Assembly (NCBI GenBank): GCA_964454445.1
Contig: CAYVTD010000009.1
Span: forward strand, 8,269-72,268
Direction: 5' to 3'
DNA: 64,000 nt
From: CAYVTD01 sp964454445
Lineage (GTDB): Bacteria; Bacteroidota; Ignavibacteria; Kapaibacteriales; UBA2268
The notes beneath the pieces were generated by a model. That model worked only from the letters and a program-made list of their open reading frames with translations. It did no database searches and had not been told where the DNA came from. This document shows positions 9,987-20,401 of this stretch, one piece after another; within the stretch, counting starts at the first letter, position 1, and each line of letters opens with the position of its first letter. The position numbers and the translations under genes are program-made.

Positions 9987-12020
9987 ATGGTAAAAAAGAA
10001 AAAAATAGCCAAGAGCAAAGAGAATTCGCTACGAAAATTAAAACATAAACGAAAATCGCCGACGGCGTCAAAAACAGCTAAATTATTTGAAAAATATGGA
10101 CTTGTTATTGCTTGTATCCTTGCCTCTTTAGTTTACTTTCAGACAATTTCTTATGATTTGACCAATCTCGACGATTTAATCATCAAAGCTAATCACGAAT
10201 ATCTTGGCAATTTTTCTAATATTAGTGAAGTTTTTCTTGGCGGCTATCTCGGAACAGGCTATTATAGACCTGTCGTTACGAGTTCGCTTATGATCGATGC
10301 GGCAATTGGCGGGACAAATCCTTCATATTATCATTTTTCAAATCTCATTTTTCATTTGATTGCGGTTATTGGCATATTTTTTTTATTGAATGAAATGAAG
10401 TTTTCGCGGAGTAAATCAATTTTAGGGGCAATGCTCTATGCTGTCCACCCTCTAATAACAAATTCGGTAACGTGGATATTTGGCAGAAACGACTTACTTG
10501 TTGGAATGTTTACTTTTTACACTATCTGCTTCTTTTTAAGATATTTACACAAAGAAAAAATATTATTTTTTATTTTGCATATTTTGGCATTATTTCTTGC
10601 TTTGTTGTCAAAAGAAATTGCATTGCTGATACCTATTTTGTGCTTGACATATTATCTTATAGTCGAAAAACGGCGATTTTTTACAAAAGAAAGCATTATC
10701 AGTGCGATTTTTTGGATAATTGCTGCGGGCTTATGGTATTTATTGCGAAGTCGCAGCACTCAAGGACCATCTTCTGATGAGTTTGGCTTCAATCTATTTC
10801 TTAAAAATCTACCCGTTGTTCCAGAAATGTTCTCAAAGTTTTTCTTGCCTTTTAATCTTTCAGTTCTTCCTTCTTATGGAGCTTTTAAAACCATAAGCGG
10901 CTTGCTTTTAATGGCAGGAATTGCTGCATACTTTTTTTTGATAAAATCAACAAATAAGCGATTTCTTTTATTTTCAGTTATTTGGCTTGTTCTTTTTATA
11001 CTTCCGTCGATGTTCGTCAGGCATAGTGTAGCAGATGAATATTTCGATTTCCTCGATTGCCGTCTCTATGTTCCTTTGTTTGGTCTTTTAATGTTAGTTC
11101 TCGTCTTGATACCACAAAAATTTGTTGAGATGAAGCAAGTTACGAATATTTCAGTTATAGCCATTATAATTGTTGTTCTTTCTGTTCTAACAATAATGCA
11201 AAACAGAAAATATAGCGATCCATTTGAATTCTGGCATAAAGCGGCAGAAGAAAATCCTGATAAACCAATGATTTGGAATGTGCTCGGTGAAAATTACAGA
11301 TTAATTGACGATTACCAAAATGCAGAAAAATACTTTTATGTTGCAGCTCGGCTAAATCCGAGAAGTGAAAAGTATTTACAGAACTTAAGCCACGCTGTTA
11401 CAAAGTTGCCGGATCCTTTGACTAAAGTTCAGTTTTTCGACGATATTGCTCGAAAAGATAGCAGTTTCTATCTTGCATATTATTATGCATCAATGATTTA
11501 CGTAAAAGAAAGGATGCCGGATAAAGCCCTCGATTATGCACTGAAATCTATCAAGGCAAACCCAGGGTTTTTAAATGGAAAACGAATGCTGTGCAATCTA
11601 TATACAGAGTTAAACAAGTTTGATGAGGCGTTCGTTCCCGCTAAGGAAATTGCTGCATCTGGCGATTCGAGCTATTTGCTAAAATATTATTTAAGCAAAA
11701 GCGGCGCATATTTTAAAGCTGGTAACTTCAACGAAGCTATTGATTTAGTAAATAAAGCACTTGCTATCGATCCAAATAATATACAAGCACGAAAAAATCT
11801 TGCTGTTGCATATCTAAGCCAAAAAAATTTTGCAATGGCTGAGCAAATCCTGAAAGAAACGGCTGCCATCTATCCAAACGACATAGAAATTCACTTTTAT
11901 CTTATGCGACTTTATCTGTATGATATGCAAAGATATGACCTTGCCAGGACCGAAGCAGAAACAATCCGAAAACAAGGCGGAACTTTAAGCCCTCAAGAAG
12001 CTAACTTGTTAGGTAAGTAA
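9987..12020 (+). CDS. TMTC-like GT-C glycosyltransferase with TPRs (array member 3)
   Basis: The product is 677 residues from ATG 9987; a TTG at 9978 would add three. ATG is preferred because paralogues begin with Met and then a Lys-rich run. Asp-Asp lies at 62-63 (NLDDLII), then GYYRPVV, VHP, a GRNDLL motif, SKEIA, and DCRLYVP, where Cys replaces the usual His and Val the usual Leu. TPRs run from about 420 to the end. The C-terminal tail is Gln-Gly-Gly-Thr-Leu-Ser-Pro, a variant of the array's Gly-Gly-x-Leu-Pro ending. It follows the YfhO gene by 28 bases. Activity is likely because the acidic motif is intact; the substrate is unknown. Confidence 0.78.
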   Translation: MVKKKKIAKSKENSLRKLKHKRKSPTASKTAKLFEKYGLVIACILASLVYFQTISYDLTNLDDLIIKANHEYLGNFSNISEVFLGGYLGTGYYRPVVTSSLMIDAAIGGTNPSYYHFSNLIFHLIAVIGIFFLLNEMKFSRSKSILGAMLYAVHPLITNSVTWIFGRNDLLVGMFTFYTICFFLRYLHKEKILFFILHILALFLALLSKEIALLIPILCLTYYLIVEKRRFFTKESIISAIFWIIAAGLWYLLRSRSTQGPSSDEFGFNLFLKNLPVVPEMFSKFFLPFNLSVLPSYGAFKTISGLLLMAGIAAYFFLIKSTNKRFLLFSVIWLVLFILPSMFVRHSVADEYFDFLDCRLYVPLFGLLMLVLVLIPQKFVEMKQVTNISVIAIIIVVLSVLTIMQNRKYSDPFEFWHKAAEENPDKPMIWNVLGENYRLIDDYQNAEKYFYVAARLNPRSEKYLQNLSHAVTKLPDPLTKVQFFDDIARKDSSFYLAYYYASMIYVKERMPDKALDYALKSIKANPGFLNGKRMLCNLYTELNKFDEAFVPAKEIAASGDSSYLLKYYLSKSGAYFKAGNFNEAIDLVNKALAIDPNNIQARKNLAVAYLSQKNFAMAEQILKETAAIYPNDIEIHFYLMRLYLYDMQRYDLARTEAETIRKQGGTLSPQEANLLGK

Positions 12021-12041
12021 AAATAAATGAAAAACATTTCT

Positions 12042-12049
12042 TAAATTTG
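12042..12049 (+). promoter_or_regulatory. Possible -7 element inside the array
   Basis: TAAATTTG fits TAnnTTTG and lies 48 bases before the gene at 12098, in one of the larger gaps of the array (77 bases). No convincing -33 element is seen. It could mark an internal transcription start, but the region is so AT-rich that a chance match is plausible. Confidence 0.22.
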
Positions 12050-12097
12050 CATTATTATTTTGCCAAAATGCTTATTTTTTTCTTTTTTTAAATCTCT

Positions 12098-14212
12098 ATG
12101 AAACAAAAGAAAAACAATCAACAGCCAAAATCAGCAGCAAGTAAAAAGAGCCAATTTTCTGCAAAACCAGTAGTTAAGGCAAAAACTGCTACGCTAGATC
12201 TTGAATCCGGCAAACCAACTCATATAATTGCGCAGCCAAAGCAGAAATTGAACATCGACAAGGTTTTATTCCTCCTTGCTATTGGTTTGATTATTGTGTT
12301 AGCTGTTGCTGTTTATGGGCAAACGCTCGGCTATGGTCTGGTAAATTGCGATGACAATGGAATTTTTTCAAATTTTTCGTATTATGAAAAGTTAAGCAAC
12401 ATCAGCAGAGCTTTTTTCGAGGGGTATTACGGCAGCCAATATTTTCGTCCGATGGTAACTTCGTCGTTCATTGTTGATGCGGCAATAGGAGGGAGCGAGC
12501 ATTGGATAAACCATTTGACAAATCTTGTTTTGCATATTGCTACAAGCATTGGAGTCTTATTTTTGCTTGCAAAGATGAATTTTAAGAAAGACTTTGCTGT
12601 TGTGGCATCTTTATTATTTACTGTCCATCCTTTGTTTGTAAATGCTGTCGGCTGGCTCAATGGCAGGAATGACTTGCTCGTAGGCGTGTTTGCAGTCTGG
12701 TCTTTCTATTTTTTCTTGAAATCGAGAAAAACTGATTTCTGGCTGAATATCGGCATATCTGCTCTGCTCTATCTGCTTTCTGATTTTTCTAAAGAAGTGG
12801 GGCTTGTGTTGCCGGTAGTGGCATTTTGCTGGATTTATTTAGTGGAAAAAGACAGTATTTTTGCAAAAAAGAATCTTATCACTTATGCTTTGTTTACGCT
12901 GGCGCTTGCTATTTGGATTTATATGCGAACCGTTGCCGATATTGGCGTTCCTATGGAAGTATCAGGTTTAAACCCGCTAATTGCCAATCTTCAGCAGATT
13001 CCTGAGTATATATCTAAATTCTTTTTGCCATATAACATTACAGCCATACCCGCTTACGAAACCGGTGTGCTAATAATTGGTTCGCTTGCTATTGTTTTAA
13101 TAATAATAGTGTCGATTTTATCAAAAGGAAAGAACTTGCGTTTGATTTTGTTCGGTGCTTTGTGGTTGCTTGTTTTTTTAATCCCGGGTATGTTCAAACG
13201 TATGAATAATGCCTCCGAATTTTTTGATTATCTCGAATGTCGCGCCTATTTGCCAATGATTGGAATGTTGCTAATTATTGGCAGTTTGCTGCCGAAGTCT
13301 GTCCAGTCAATAAAAAACAAATTATTTGATACTGTTGCTGCTGTTTTAGTCTTGGTTTTAGCTGTTATTAGTTTCATTGAAGTCAAGGATTATAAATCTC
13401 CGATAACTTTTTGGGAAAAAGCAGTCGAAACCAATCCTAACAGGGCGGTCAATCTTCGCCAGCTTGGTATGGAATATCAAAAATTTGACAGACAAGACGA
13501 AGCTGAAAAGCTTTTTCAAAGGGCATTATCGCTAAATCCTCAATATGAAGTTGATTATCTTTATGTCCATCTCGGATTAGTTTATATCAGCCGTAAAGAC
13601 ATTGCCAAAGCGGCGGAGATGTTTGCAATGGCTGCACAAATCTCAGAAAAATCGACGCTTGCCCGCAAAAATCTTGCTAATGCACTTTTCGAGTTGGGAA
13701 GGCAGGAAGAGGCAATTAAACCACTGAAAGAAATGATGGAACTCGATCCCAATGATGATTTTCCCATTTCAATGCTTGCCAAGGCATATACGAAAAAAGG
13801 CGATTATGCAACTGCGCTGAAATATGCAAACAAGCTTAATAATCCATTGCGTGATGAATCAACGACGTCTATATATGCTCAATGGTCTTCAGAACTTTTT
13901 AAAAACATGAACTTTTCGAAAGCAATCGAAGTGCTAAAAGAGCAAATCGAGCAAAATCCCAATGATTTTCAAACATATAATAATCTTGGTATTGCTTATG
14001 TACAACTCGGAAGGATTAATGAAGCCGAAGGCTGTTGGACACAAGCAATCAAGCTTAATCCTAAAAACCTTGAGTCCTACAACAATTTGCTGCGTCTCTA
14101 CTACATCAATAAAAAAGATATAAAAAATGCTGTCAAAACAGCAAAGCAAATCATAGAAAACGGCGGAAAACTTGACCCGGCTATTCAATCGGCATTGGCA
14201 ACATATTTATAA
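12098..14212 (+). CDS. TMTC-like GT-C glycosyltransferase with TPRs (array member 4)
   Basis: This 704-residue paralogue has the longest hydrophilic N-terminus among the arrayed enzymes (about 53 residues, rich in Lys, Gln and Ala). The Asp-Asp motif is at 85-86 (NCDDNGIF). Next come YFRPMV, VHPLFVNAVGW, LNGRNDLLVG, FSKEVG and ECRAYLP. The junction FWEKAVETNP leads into about seven TPRs, with canonical features such as YNNLGIAYVQLGRINEAE near residue 625. The tail Asn-Gly-Gly-Lys-Leu-Asp-Pro matches the array's C-terminal signature. The stop codon lies four bases before the next start, so translation of the two is probably coupled. Confidence 0.8.
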   Translation: MKQKKNNQQPKSAASKKSQFSAKPVVKAKTATLDLESGKPTHIIAQPKQKLNIDKVLFLLAIGLIIVLAVAVYGQTLGYGLVNCDDNGIFSNFSYYEKLSNISRAFFEGYYGSQYFRPMVTSSFIVDAAIGGSEHWINHLTNLVLHIATSIGVLFLLAKMNFKKDFAVVASLLFTVHPLFVNAVGWLNGRNDLLVGVFAVWSFYFFLKSRKTDFWLNIGISALLYLLSDFSKEVGLVLPVVAFCWIYLVEKDSIFAKKNLITYALFTLALAIWIYMRTVADIGVPMEVSGLNPLIANLQQIPEYISKFFLPYNITAIPAYETGVLIIGSLAIVLIIIVSILSKGKNLRLILFGALWLLVFLIPGMFKRMNNASEFFDYLECRAYLPMIGMLLIIGSLLPKSVQSIKNKLFDTVAAVLVLVLAVISFIEVKDYKSPITFWEKAVETNPNRAVNLRQLGMEYQKFDRQDEAEKLFQRALSLNPQYEVDYLYVHLGLVYISRKDIAKAAEMFAMAAQISEKSTLARKNLANALFELGRQEEAIKPLKEMMELDPNDDFPISMLAKAYTKKGDYATALKYANKLNNPLRDESTTSIYAQWSSELFKNMNFSKAIEVLKEQIEQNPNDFQTYNNLGIAYVQLGRINEAEGCWTQAIKLNPKNLESYNNLLRLYYINKKDIKNAVKTAKQIIENGGKLDPAIQSALATYL

Positions 14213-14216
14213 AAAA

Positions 14217-16217
14217 ATGAGTAAGAAAAACAAAAAAAAGAGTAATTACGCTGAGCAAGCAGGCAAGCGCCAGCAATCATCTGAAAAGACAAAGAAAAAG
14301 CAACAATTAAAAGCGAATTCAGAGAGCAATGGAAAGTTCTGGAAGATTTGGGCTTATCCCATAGCAGCTCTTCTTGCCATCGTCGTTTACGGTCAAACAA
14401 TAAATTATGGATTAGTATATTTCGATGATAGCGTTATAATTGAAAAGGTTATTAGCGATATATCCGGTATCGGCGAGATAAGCAAGTCGTTTAATCATTC
14501 TTATGCCAATTTTTATCGTCCTCTGCAAAATGTTACCTTTGTTATCGATAGGGCAATATCCGGAGATAGATATGTTGGCTACCATATTACGAACTTACTC
14601 ATTCATTGCTTGACAATTTTTTCAGTAATACTCGTGCTAAGAACACTAAAAGTCAGCGATAGGAAAAGCTTTTTCGCCGGGCTTGTCTATGCGGTACACC
14701 CATTGTTTGCACATGCTATCATTTGGATACCTTCTCGAGGTGATTTGTTATTATGCCTTTTTGCTGTCATGTCAATTTGGTCATTTATTAAGTATTTTGA
14801 GACAAAAAAAATTAATTATTTTATCTATCATATTATTTTGGTCTTTCTTGCTGCCATAAGCAAAGAAACGGCAATGATAATTCCTGCGGTATCTTTACTC
14901 TACCTTATATTGAAAGATGTTAAATCGTTAAAGTCCCTTAAAATTGTTTATTTTATTGTCGTTTGGCTTGCTATCGGAGTAATTTGGTATTTACTGCGAA
15001 CATCTGCGACGACCAGCATACCTCAAGAAAGCTCTTTCGGATTAGCTGCATTGACGAAAAACCTTCCGGCGGCTTTAGAGATATTGGGCAAGTTATTTCT
15101 TCCTGTTAATTTGTCTGTGATGGCTACGTTCAGTATTTTTTCGACTGTAAGTGGCTTGATTTTCCTGTTAGGAATAATTCTCTTAATCTATTTAAAAAAA
15201 GAAACCAGGAAAACCGTTTTATTTGGCATTGGTTGGTATTTCTTGTTTTTATTACCTACATTGGTATTTCGTTTGCAACAAGCAGACGATTTTTTCGATT
15301 ATCTCGAGCATCGTGCCTATTTGCCAGCGATAGGAATTCTGATTATTTTAGCTGCATACATTCCCGAAAAAGTATTCCAAACAAAGAATCGAGTATATTT
15401 GCTAATTTCTTCTGCTGTTGTGGCTCTTCTTGCGGCTTTAACTTCATTTAGAAGTACAGATTATTCATCATCGCTGAACTACTGGCAGGCGGCAGTTAGG
15501 GGAAACGACGGAAGGGCATTCTTTTACAATAATTTGGCAAAAATATATTCCGAAAAAAATGAAATTGGCAAAGCCGCAGAATGCTTTCAAAAAAGCATTA
15601 ACTTAGCTCCTCAATATTCAATGCCTTACGATGGGCTTGCAGGTATTTATTTCCAAAAACAAGATTACAACAAAGCAATGCAATTGATGGAAACGGCAAT
15701 TTCACGAGGCAATGCCACAGTTGAGATCTATAATAATTATGGCGGACTTGCCAACACTATGCAGAAATATGACAAAACCATCAAAGTTACGAAAGAATCA
15801 ATAGAAAAATTTGGTGAAGCTCCAACAGCTTTATCGCTTATTGCTAAAGCTTATGCAGGATTGAGAGAGCCAGATAACGCAATGAATTATGCGGAAAAAA
15901 TCCAAAATCCAAACACTAAATTGTTTTTAAAAAGAGATGTTTTTGTTATATTGGCACAAGCATATATAGGCGCAGGGAATTTTGGAGAAAGCATTGCTTA
16001 TGCCCAAAAAGCAATCGAATTACAGCCCAATTTTGGCTATGCTTTTGCAATTATAGGAACTGCTTACGCTAATCAAGGCGATTTTGCTAATGCTGTGCCA
16101 AATTGGAAAAAGGCATATTCGCTCGACCCGAAGTTAGTGCAAGTAAAAAAACAGCTATTTTTATATTATAAAGATATTGCAAAAGTCCCCGCAGAGGCGG
16201 AAAAATATAGGATTTAA
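14217..16217 (+). CDS. TMTC-like GT-C glycosyltransferase with TPRs (array member 5, SRGD type)
   Basis: The start is ATG 14217 (MSKKNKKK), giving 666 residues. An in-frame extension back to 14172 would overlap the previous gene and lacks the usual Lys-rich opening, so it is rejected. Asp-Asp is at 70-71 (YFDDSVI). The stretch ANFYRPLQ and the WIPSRGDLL motif closely match array member 1. Like that protein, it lacks the Gly-Gly-x-Leu-Pro tail, ending in AEAEKYRI. The two therefore look like one subfamily that is not adjacent in the array. TPRs begin after YWQAAVRGND (~residue 430) and include YNNYGG and FAIIGTAYANQGDF units. Confidence 0.8.
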   Translation: MSKKNKKKSNYAEQAGKRQQSSEKTKKKQQLKANSESNGKFWKIWAYPIAALLAIVVYGQTINYGLVYFDDSVIIEKVISDISGIGEISKSFNHSYANFYRPLQNVTFVIDRAISGDRYVGYHITNLLIHCLTIFSVILVLRTLKVSDRKSFFAGLVYAVHPLFAHAIIWIPSRGDLLLCLFAVMSIWSFIKYFETKKINYFIYHIILVFLAAISKETAMIIPAVSLLYLILKDVKSLKSLKIVYFIVVWLAIGVIWYLLRTSATTSIPQESSFGLAALTKNLPAALEILGKLFLPVNLSVMATFSIFSTVSGLIFLLGIILLIYLKKETRKTVLFGIGWYFLFLLPTLVFRLQQADDFFDYLEHRAYLPAIGILIILAAYIPEKVFQTKNRVYLLISSAVVALLAALTSFRSTDYSSSLNYWQAAVRGNDGRAFFYNNLAKIYSEKNEIGKAAECFQKSINLAPQYSMPYDGLAGIYFQKQDYNKAMQLMETAISRGNATVEIYNNYGGLANTMQKYDKTIKVTKESIEKFGEAPTALSLIAKAYAGLREPDNAMNYAEKIQNPNTKLFLKRDVFVILAQAYIGAGNFGESIAYAQKAIELQPNFGYAFAIIGTAYANQGDFANAVPNWKKAYSLDPKLVQVKKQLFLYYKDIAKVPAEAEKYRI

Positions 16218-16229
16218 TCGAAAACAAAT

Positions 16230-18329
16230 ATGAGTAAAAAAAGGAAAAAAGAGCATTATTCGACATCGTCTCCCGAGCATATTGCCGGCGCATCAAAAAG
16301 AACAGTTCCAAAACCAAAATCCAATGTTAAGGCTGCTAAACAAAGCATCACAGGCTTGGAAAAAATTCTGACAAAAATGCCATATTTATGGATTGTTTTG
16401 CTGGGTGGGCTTGTTTATTTCCGAATTGTGGGTTTCGATTATGTTGGCTTGGACGATAAGCCTATAATTACAAAGAATTTTGCCGTTATTGGCGATATAT
16501 CCAATTGGAAAGTTGCATTCGAGAAAGACGCTTTTTTAAGAGACGAAGGCAGTTTTTATCGTCCTTTGCAAACACTTTCTTTTATGTTTGATGCACAAAT
16601 CAGCGGGGAGCAACCTTATGCTTATCATCTTGGAAATCTGTTATTGCATTTGTTGATTGCCTGTTCAGTTTATTTGTTGCTTAAGGAGATGAAGTTCAAG
16701 CCAATAGTCTCGCTACTTGCAAGTCTGTTATTTGAGGTTTTACCTGTGCTTACGCATGCTGTTGCTTGGATCCCTGCCCGAAACGACTTGTTAATTACTC
16801 TTTTCTGTATGTTGTCGCTTATCTTTTTTATAAGATATATACGAGACAGCAAGTTGCTGGATTTAATCTTGCATTTATTTTTTATTTTACTCGGATTCTT
16901 TTCAAAGGAAACGGCGTTAGCATTTCCTGCTATTTGCCTTCTTTATTCGTTGTTGATATTAAAAAATAAGATTTTTGATAAAAAACACATTATTCTAGTT
17001 TTGTTTTGGGTTATGATGGTGGTGTTTTGGTTTATTATGAGATATAATGCCATAGGCTTCAAATGGGGCGAAAACGATTTCGGAATGATGGTTTTAATAA
17101 AAAATATTCAGATTGTGCCAGAGATAATAACTAAATTGGTTGTGCCATATCATCTATCAGTTCTGGCAACATTTAACAATCTAATGGCAGTAATCGGTAT
17201 ATTAATTATTGGTTTGGCAGTTTTTTGGAGTTTCAAATCGCAAACAGCCCGTTGGGAATATCTTCTTTTTGGTGCTGCCTGGTTTCTATTGATGATTATT
17301 CCCGGCACTCTTTATCGCCATTCTTATGCAGATTATTTTTACGATTATCTTGATCATCGTGCCTACCTGCCAATAATCGGCTTGCTTTTTGTAATCGTCG
17401 AGCTTGTCCCGAAAAAAGTTTTTAATATAAATAACACAAAATCGCTGGCTGCTATTCTTTTCGTGCTAATCGTCTATGGTGCTTTGGCTTACAACCATTC
17501 GAGCAATTACACAGATCGCCTGGCTTTTCGTGGCAAGGCAGCTAAAGATTCGCCAGATAAAGCCGGTTTCCGATTAGCTTACGGCAAGGCTCTCAAGGAA
17601 GAAGGCAAAATCGATGAAGCTGAAAAAGAATTCTTAGATGGTATTGTCGAAATGCCTCAAGAACAAGATTTTTATTTCCAGCTCGGCGAGATTTACTTCA
17701 AAAAAGGAAATTACCAAAAAACTATTCAATTTATGGAAAAAGGAATTGCCATCGACCCGACCAAGCCAGAGGGATATAACAACTTGGGAGGCACATATAT
17801 GAATATGGGACGACGCGAAGATGCCATGCGAGTTTGGTCGAAAGCTTTTGAACTCGATTCGACGAATTTTGGAGCGGGAAATGAATTGATTAAACTATTA
17901 TCGAGAACGGGTAATCTTGACAAAGCGATGCAAATAGCAAATTCTTTGATAAGACAGGGCAAAAATCCTACGGGCATGGTCGATTTATATATTGCTTTGG
18001 GATATAATGAATACAGGCAGGGCAATCTGCAAAAAGCCATTGAATATTCTGAAAAGGCGCTTGCCATCGACAAAAGATCTTCCACCGCATACAATAATCT
18101 TGGTACTTACTATGGCACAAGCAAAGATTACAAGCGGGCAATTGAAATGTGGGAAAAGGCTTTTTCTCTTAATAATAAGTTTCTCGATAGCCCACGCAAT
18201 ATTTTTAATGTATATCTTAACGTTTTGAAAAATCCAAAGAGCGCAGCTCCCTGGGCAAAAGTCTTGCTTAATAGTGGTGCTAAAATACCAGATACGGATT
18301 TGGAAAAAGTCAGACCATATATGAATTAA
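16230..18329 (+). CDS. TMTC-like GT-C glycosyltransferase with TPRs (array member 6)
   Basis: This 699-residue protein starts 12 bases after the previous stop, with no Shine-Dalgarno site. A Lys/Ser-rich tail leads to the first membrane segment (~50-66) and Asp-Asp at 75-76 (GLDDKPI). It is intermediate between the two subtypes. It has FYRPLQ like the SRGD pair, but its motif is WIPARNDLL and its C-terminal tail is Ser-Gly-Ala-Lys-Ile-Pro. The usual VHP of the third motif is replaced by LPVLTHAVAW, so the His-Pro pair is missing. The membrane half closes with DHRAYLP. At the junction the usual aromatic Trp is Arg (FRGKAAKDSP). About seven TPRs follow, several near-canonical (YNNLGGTYMNMGRREDAM, YNNLGTYYGTSKDYKRAI). 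Confidence 0.78.
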   Translation: MSKKRKKEHYSTSSPEHIAGASKRTVPKPKSNVKAAKQSITGLEKILTKMPYLWIVLLGGLVYFRIVGFDYVGLDDKPIITKNFAVIGDISNWKVAFEKDAFLRDEGSFYRPLQTLSFMFDAQISGEQPYAYHLGNLLLHLLIACSVYLLLKEMKFKPIVSLLASLLFEVLPVLTHAVAWIPARNDLLITLFCMLSLIFFIRYIRDSKLLDLILHLFFILLGFFSKETALAFPAICLLYSLLILKNKIFDKKHIILVLFWVMMVVFWFIMRYNAIGFKWGENDFGMMVLIKNIQIVPEIITKLVVPYHLSVLATFNNLMAVIGILIIGLAVFWSFKSQTARWEYLLFGAAWFLLMIIPGTLYRHSYADYFYDYLDHRAYLPIIGLLFVIVELVPKKVFNINNTKSLAAILFVLIVYGALAYNHSSNYTDRLAFRGKAAKDSPDKAGFRLAYGKALKEEGKIDEAEKEFLDGIVEMPQEQDFYFQLGEIYFKKGNYQKTIQFMEKGIAIDPTKPEGYNNLGGTYMNMGRREDAMRVWSKAFELDSTNFGAGNELIKLLSRTGNLDKAMQIANSLIRQGKNPTGMVDLYIALGYNEYRQGNLQKAIEYSEKALAIDKRSSTAYNNLGTYYGTSKDYKRAIEMWEKAFSLNNKFLDSPRNIFNVYLNVLKNPKSAAPWAKVLLNSGAKIPDTDLEKVRPYMN

Positions 18330-18349
18330 TTTTCTTAATTTCGATTATC

Positions 18350-18357
18350 TATTTTTG
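18350..18357 (+). promoter_or_regulatory. Possible -7 element before the second half of the array
   Basis: TATTTTTG fits TAnnTTTG and lies in an 81-base gap, 53 bases before the first of the five WISGRND-type genes. The same octamer occurs before the first gene of the array. No clear -33 element is seen, so it is only a candidate internal promoter. Confidence 0.25.
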
Positions 18358-18410
18358 TAAGAAAAGAAACAATAATAAATATTATAAAGTTGGAAAAAAA
18401 GAGAAAATAA

Positions 18411-20387
18411 ATGTCAGCAAAAAATGTAAAAAAAATGCAGAGTGGCAAATCTAACGTAGTTGCCGCTGCCCCTTCGAGAAAGATTTCCAAAAAGCAACAT
18501 AGCAAGGAGAGTTTTCACCTCGACATGAAAAAAACATTAATTTATGGGGGCATTATCCTGCTTGTTGGTTTCTTGTTGTATGTCAGGGCTATTGGTTTTG
18601 ATTATGTTTACAACGATGACAATCTCTTTATCCTCGACGAACCATACTATTCGCTAAATCACGACATCGGCAATATACCCAAGACATTCAGTCATGGCTT
18701 GACAAGCGGAGGGCAGTATTATCGCCCATTATTAAGTATTTCTTGGATTATCGACGCCCAATTTGCGAGTAATGAAGCAAAGGATCCTGCTTTCTATCAT
18801 TTCTCGAACATTATTTTTCATTTAATCGGTTCCTTGCTTGTGTTTATTGCTTTGCTCAAACTGCGCTATGACCATCTTACTGCATTGTTGTTTGGAATAC
18901 TTTTTGTAGTTCATCCGATATTAACACCTTCAGCTTGCTGGATTTCAGGCAGGAACGATTCGATACTTGCTGTTTTCGTTTTGCTCGCTTTTATATCCCT
19001 TATCAATTTCAAAGATTCAAAGACATCGACAAAATGGTTGTGGTGTTTTCTTAGCTTTCTTTTTTATGCTATGTCTGTTTTCACCAAGGAAGTAGGGGCT
19101 TTCTTTATTGTTGTCGCAGCGGCATATCTTTATTTCAAGGATAAAAAGAAATTATTCGAAGGCGAAAATGTCGCTCTTGCTGCTGGATTGTTCATTGTAA
19201 CGCTAATATGGTATTTTATGCGAAGCGAGGCGTTGAAAAACAATCCCAGTCCCGAGACCATCGGTTTTGAAGCATTTATAGAGAATTATCCGACATTTTT
19301 TGCAATGCTTGGCAAGATGGTGCTACCAATAAAAATGGCGCCTCTATCGAGTTATGAATGGATGTCGGTGCTTACGGGGGTGCTTTTTGTTGTTGGCACT
19401 GGATTACTGTTTTATCTGTCAAAAACCTTAGATAAAAATAGGGCTTGGCTCGGAATAATCATCTATCTTAGCTTTGTTACATTGCCTCTTTTTGTCAGAT
19501 TGCCAGGAGCGGCTGATTATTTCGATTACGTCGAGCATCGTGCATTTTTGCCTCTTTTTGGCATTTTTATTTTAATAATTGAAGCAGTAAAGTCATTTAA
19601 AGTAGATTTGAAAAGCAAAGTTTTTGTAGGTATAATAGCTGGCATTATATTGATTTTTGGTATAAGAACAATAATTTATCAAAGTGCCTTTGAAAACCGC
19701 TTCAATTATTGGCGCAACATAATGAATGTCTATCCTCAAAAAGGCAGAGCTTATTTCGATTATGCCAAAGCATTTATGGAGATGGACTCGCTCGACAAAG
19801 CCGAACAGCTTTATTTCCAAGGCTTGCAATTAAGCCCTGGCTACAAGGGCTTTTGGATTGACTTATCATATCTTTACAGTAAAAAACACGATTATGTGAA
19901 AGCAGAGAAAATGGCAAGAAAAGCCCTTTTATTAGATCCGAGAGATGGAAATGCGAACCTTAATCTTGGGCAGGCGCTTGCCTCTATGGGAAGATATCAA
20001 GAAGCCATTCCTTATTATCTTGCAGCTGTTCCGAAAAATGCCAACAAGCCCGAAATGTATATTTCGCTTGGAATGGCTTATTTCAGAACTAATCAATTTG
20101 ATAAAGCAATCAATGAATACAAGAAATCTCTGCAGTTAAATCCGAATTATGCTCTCGGATTTTCCAATCTTGCTTCAGGCTATTATTCCATTCGGGATTA
20201 TGAAAATGCGAAACAAGCATGGTTGCGGTCAATACAACTAGATCCCAAACTCGATGCAAATTATAACAATATGATTATTTATTACACAACCGTCGAGAAT
20301 AACCCCAATGCAGCAAAGCAAATAGTACAGCAAGCACAACAAAACGGGGTTGTTATTCCTCAAAGCATAATAAATATGATTAAATAA
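18411..20387 (+). CDS. TMTC-like GT-C glycosyltransferase with TPRs (array member 7, WISGRND type)
   Basis: This 658-residue protein is the first of five consecutive genes with the WISGRNDS form of the motif. Asp-Asp is at 69-70 (YNDDNLF), followed by YYRPLLSISW, VHPILTPSACW, FTKEVGAF and EHRAFLP, where Phe replaces the usual Tyr. The TPR half starts at YWRNIMNVYPQKGRAY, a form of the junction shared with the next genes. Clear TPRs include SLGMAYFRTNQFDKAINEY and a following unit. It ends Asn-Gly-Val-Val-Ile-Pro, a weaker version of the tail signature. The 81-base gap before it makes it a candidate start of a second transcription unit within the array. Confidence 0.8.
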   Translation: MSAKNVKKMQSGKSNVVAAAPSRKISKKQHSKESFHLDMKKTLIYGGIILLVGFLLYVRAIGFDYVYNDDNLFILDEPYYSLNHDIGNIPKTFSHGLTSGGQYYRPLLSISWIIDAQFASNEAKDPAFYHFSNIIFHLIGSLLVFIALLKLRYDHLTALLFGILFVVHPILTPSACWISGRNDSILAVFVLLAFISLINFKDSKTSTKWLWCFLSFLFYAMSVFTKEVGAFFIVVAAAYLYFKDKKKLFEGENVALAAGLFIVTLIWYFMRSEALKNNPSPETIGFEAFIENYPTFFAMLGKMVLPIKMAPLSSYEWMSVLTGVLFVVGTGLLFYLSKTLDKNRAWLGIIIYLSFVTLPLFVRLPGAADYFDYVEHRAFLPLFGIFILIIEAVKSFKVDLKSKVFVGIIAGIILIFGIRTIIYQSAFENRFNYWRNIMNVYPQKGRAYFDYAKAFMEMDSLDKAEQLYFQGLQLSPGYKGFWIDLSYLYSKKHDYVKAEKMARKALLLDPRDGNANLNLGQALASMGRYQEAIPYYLAAVPKNANKPEMYISLGMAYFRTNQFDKAINEYKKSLQLNPNYALGFSNLASGYYSIRDYENAKQAWLRSIQLDPKLDANYNNMIIYYTTVENNPNAAKQIVQQAQQNGVVIPQSIINMIK

Positions 20388-20401
20388 AGAATATATTAAC
20401 A

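Noticed and set aside
14172..14216. Start of array member 5 upstream at 14172
   Set aside because: It would overlap the previous gene by 41 bases and lacks the Lys-rich opening shared by the paralogues; ATG 14217 fits.
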